Of a stretch of DNA of 64,000 nucleotides, positions 62,058 through 64,000 are shown one piece after another (position 1 is the stretch's first letter; each line of letters begins with the position of its first letter). Under the pieces are notes generated by a model. That model was not told the DNA's origin. It did no database searches and saw only the letters and a program-made list of their open reading frames with translations. The stretch spans positions 494,267-558,266 of the forward strand of contig NZ_VZDO01000001.1 of NCBI RefSeq assembly GCF_008802405.1, written 5' to 3'. The stretch is from Plantimonas leprariae (GTDB taxonomy: Bacteria > Pseudomonadota > Alphaproteobacteria > Rhizobiales > Rhizobiaceae). The translations under genes were made by a program, and so were the position numbers.

Positions 62058-63047
62058 ATGAGCGTTCTGGTGACGGGCGGCGGCGGCTACATCGGAAGCC
62101 ACATGGTTCTCGGCCTCGTGGACCGGGGCGAGGACGTGGTGGTCCTCGACAACTTCACGACCGGCTTCGACTGGCTGATCTCGCCGGCGGCGACCGTGGT
62201 CCAGGGCGACGTCGCCGACGGCGCGCTGGTCGGCAAGCTCGTCAAGGAGCACGAGGTCGACGCGATCGTCCACTTCGCCGGCTCGATCGTCGTGCCGGAC
62301 TCGGTGCGCGATCCGCTCGGCTACTACCTGAACAACACCGCGAGGACGCGCGACCTGATCGCCGCGGCGGTCGCGAGCGGCGTGCCCCGCTTCATCTTCT
62401 CCTCCACCGCCGCCGTCTACGGCGAGGCGGGCTCGGAACCGGTGCGCGAGGACGCGCGGCTCCTGCCGTTGTCGCCCTACGGCCGCTCCAAGCTGATGAG
62501 CGAGATGATGCTGGAGGACGCCTCCGCCGCCCTTCCCCTGAATTATGCGGCGTTGCGCTACTTCAACGTCGCGGGCGCCGACCCGGACGGGCGTTCCGGT
62601 CAGTCCACGAAGGGCGCGACGCATCTCATCAAGGTCGCGAACGAGGTGGTGGTCGGGAAAAGGCCGTTCATCGAGATGTTCGGCACCGACTACGCGACGC
62701 CGGACGGCACGGCGGTGCGCGACTACATCCACGTCACAGATCTCATCGGCGCGCATCTTGCGGCGCTCGATCACCTCCGGGCGGGCAACGGCAACCTCGT
62801 CGCCAATGTCGGCTACAGCCGCGGCTTCTCGGTGCGCGAGGTGCTGGAGGTCGTCGGGCGCGTGTCGGGCGCGAAGCTCGACATCCGCGTCGCGCCGCGG
62901 CGGGCGGGCGACAGCCCGAGCGTCGTCGCCGATTCCACCAAGCTCAGAACGAGCGTCGGCTGGGTGCCGAAGCACGACGATCTGGACTCGATCGTCGCGG
63001 ACGCGTTGCGCTGGGAGCGCCACCTCCTGAAGCGGAACGCCTCCTGA
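62058..63047 (+). CDS. galE: UDP-glucose 4-epimerase
   Basis: 329 residues. Extended SDR: TGGGGYIGSHMVLGL, FSSTAAVYGE, active-site SPYGRSK (Tyr and Lys), LRYFNVAGADPDGRSGQST and DGTAVRDYIHVTDL near the substrate. It interconverts UDP-glucose and UDP-galactose. ATG 62058 has GGAG upstream; two upstream codons give longer alternatives. With ManC it supplies nucleotide sugars. Convergent with the creatininase gene, 4 bp apart. Confidence 0.95.
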   Translation: MSVLVTGGGGYIGSHMVLGLVDRGEDVVVLDNFTTGFDWLISPAATVVQGDVADGALVGKLVKEHEVDAIVHFAGSIVVPDSVRDPLGYYLNNTARTRDLIAAAVASGVPRFIFSSTAAVYGEAGSEPVREDARLLPLSPYGRSKLMSEMMLEDASAALPLNYAALRYFNVAGADPDGRSGQSTKGATHLIKVANEVVVGKRPFIEMFGTDYATPDGTAVRDYIHVTDLIGAHLAALDHLRAGNGNLVANVGYSRGFSVREVLEVVGRVSGAKLDIRVAPRRAGDSPSVVADSTKLRTSVGWVPKHDDLDSIVADALRWERHLLKRNAS

Positions 63048-63051
63048 CGCG

Positions 63052-63846
63052 TCAGCGCGGCAGCGGCGCGGCGGCGACGTCCCGGATGAGGCGGAGGAGC
63101 CCCTTCGCCTGATGCTCGGCGAGGCGCCGGCCCTTTTCCGCGCTCGCCCGGCTCGCTTCGCCGACGACGCCGGCGGGGTTCAAGTCCTCCGCCATCCAGG
63201 CATAGGCGTTCGGGCCGGTGGCGCGCAGGGATTCGAAGCGTCCCTCCTCCGCTTCGACGACGGAAGCGAAATCCTCGGCGCGGTCCATGTCGGCCGCTTC
63301 GGGCCGGAAATGCAGGATCAGCGAGGTTTCGGCGTCGCCGCCGTGGATGCCGTAGCGGTTCTCGGCGTCCGAGAAGAGCCCGCCCGGCTTGCCGAAGCGG
63401 CCCCAGGACGTCTTCACCGCCAGCATCCGCTCGCGCACCCGCAGGTTCCGCGTGACGATGCCCATCACCTCTTCGTTGCCGCCATGCGAGTTGACGATCA
63501 CCAGCTTGGCGATGCCGGCCCGCGCGACCGACAGGCCGAGCGCCGTCCAGTGCTCGATCAGGACGGTCGCGGGAACGTGGAGCGTGCCGGGAAAGCTCAG
63601 GTGCTCGTCGGACTTGCCGACCGACTGGATCGGCAGGATGCGGAGATCGAGATCGTCCGGCAGCAGCCCGATCAGCGTCTTCAGCATGCCGCGCGCGATG
63701 GTCGCGTCCGTGCCCGTGCCGAGATGCGGCCCGTGCTGCTCCACCGCCGCGACGGGCAGGAGCGCGACGGTACGATCGCGGTCGGCGCTCTCGAAGTCGC
63801 TTGTGGTGAAGTCGCCCCACCAGACGCGCCGCCGCGAAGTCGTCAT
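63052..63846 (-). CDS. Creatininase-family hydrolase (creatinine amidohydrolase / MftE-like)
   Basis: 264 residues. Metal-site motifs LPVAAVEQHGPHLGTGTDATIA (Glu, His, Asp) and IVNSHGGNEEVMGIV (His, Glu), then GIHGGDAETSLIL. This binuclear metal family includes creatininase, FAPy deformylase ArfB and MftE peptidases. No mycofactocin peptide gene is visible, and the specific activity is not readable. Confidence 0.88.
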   Translation of the reverse strand: MTTSRRRVWWGDFTTSDFESADRDRTVALLPVAAVEQHGPHLGTGTDATIARGMLKTLIGLLPDDLDLRILPIQSVGKSDEHLSFPGTLHVPATVLIEHWTALGLSVARAGIAKLVIVNSHGGNEEVMGIVTRNLRVRERMLAVKTSWGRFGKPGGLFSDAENRYGIHGGDAETSLILHFRPEAADMDRAEDFASVVEAEEGRFESLRATGPNAYAWMAEDLNPAGVVGEASRASAEKGRRLAEHQAKGLLRLIRDVAAAPLPR

Positions 63847-63863
63847 GCCCGTGCCGCCCTCAT

Positions 63864-63891
63864 GCTCCGCCGCGAGGCCTTGCGGCGGAGC
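63864..63891. terminator. Terminator-like hairpin between creatininase and MCP genes
   Basis: GCTCCGCCGC (63864-63873) pairs with GCGGCGGAGC (63882-63891) across an 8-nt loop, 10 bp beyond the chemoreceptor stop on its side. It lacks a T-run, so it may depend on Rho. Confidence 0.45.
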
Positions 63892-63900
63892 GGTGCTCTA

Positions 63901-64000
63901 TCAGAACTCTTCCCAATCGTCTTGCTGGGGTTTGGGAGCTGCGCCGCCGTGGCCGGTATGTTTCATCTGCTGGACCGGGGCGGGGCGGGGCGCCATGGCT
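63901..64000 (-). CDS. Methyl-accepting chemotaxis protein, C-terminal tail only
   Basis: The last 32 codons of a gene that starts beyond the window. The visible tail is a Pro/Gln-rich linker ending in DDWEEF, the CheR/CheB-docking pentapeptide type (NWETF in E. coli receptors). This identifies it as a chemoreceptor or a closely related sensory protein. The ligand-binding part is outside. Confidence 0.72.
   Translation of the reverse strand, partial: AMAPRPAPVQQMKHTGHGGAAPKPQQDDWEEF

Overview
The window is high-GC, densely packed chromosomal DNA from an alphaproteobacterium, most likely of the order Hyphomicrobiales (Rhizobiales). The reasons are the TIGR02300-type FYDLN acid protein next to aroA-cmk-rpsA, a RegB/ActS-RegA/ActR redox pair, a CP4-like EPSP synthase, and TGA-N9-TCA (RirA-type) motifs upstream of two TonB receptors. 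Family or genus cannot be fixed from sequence reading alone. There is no rRNA, CRISPR array, insertion sequence or prophage; one tRNA (Ala, GGC) is present.

Layout. 1-4849 (minus): a Slam-like TPR/beta-barrel protein, a FecR-domain protein with a TbpB-like C-terminus, and the start of a CHASE2 protein, a possible cell-surface system. 5004-6368: a glutathione transferase divergent from a YafY/WYL regulator. 6341-15084: amino-sugar locus (GatZ/KbaZ-like protein, AgaS-like SIS protein, BadF-type kinase, DeoR regulator) divergent from a complete CUT1 ABC importer. 15254-25050: a nine-gene, mostly overlapping minus-strand sugar operon (solute-binding protein, two permeases, TIM-barrel isomerase, Gfo/Idh/MocA dehydrogenase, alpha/beta hydrolase, RPE-like epimerase, ROK kinase, LacI) with a second dehydrogenase divergent from it. 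This importer has no ATPase of its own and may share the one at 14017-15084. The two loci are separated by a perfect 20-bp inverted repeat.

25038-35595: TonB siderophore receptor, HAD phosphatase, redox-responsive two-component pair, HrpB helicase, YefM-YoeB toxin-antitoxin pair, an SDR and a LuxR-type regulator. 35738-40838: rpsA, cmk (with an in-frame membrane-protein extension), aroA and the divergent TIGR02300 gene. 41015-47084: tRNA-Ala, a gene-poor stretch, a second TonB receptor, a lipoprotein, an ABC exporter, a cupin and two small ORFs.

47096-58942 (minus): a twelve-gene operon for Alternative Complex III (ActA-F) and a caa3-type, A2-family cytochrome c oxidase, with a SCO copper chaperone and one uncharacterised membrane protein. 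Together these would oxidise quinol and reduce oxygen without a bc1 complex. The last 5 kb carry a KGG stress protein, two small unknown proteins, ManC and GalE for sugar-nucleotide (exopolysaccharide) synthesis, a creatininase-family hydrolase and the C-terminal tail of a chemoreceptor.
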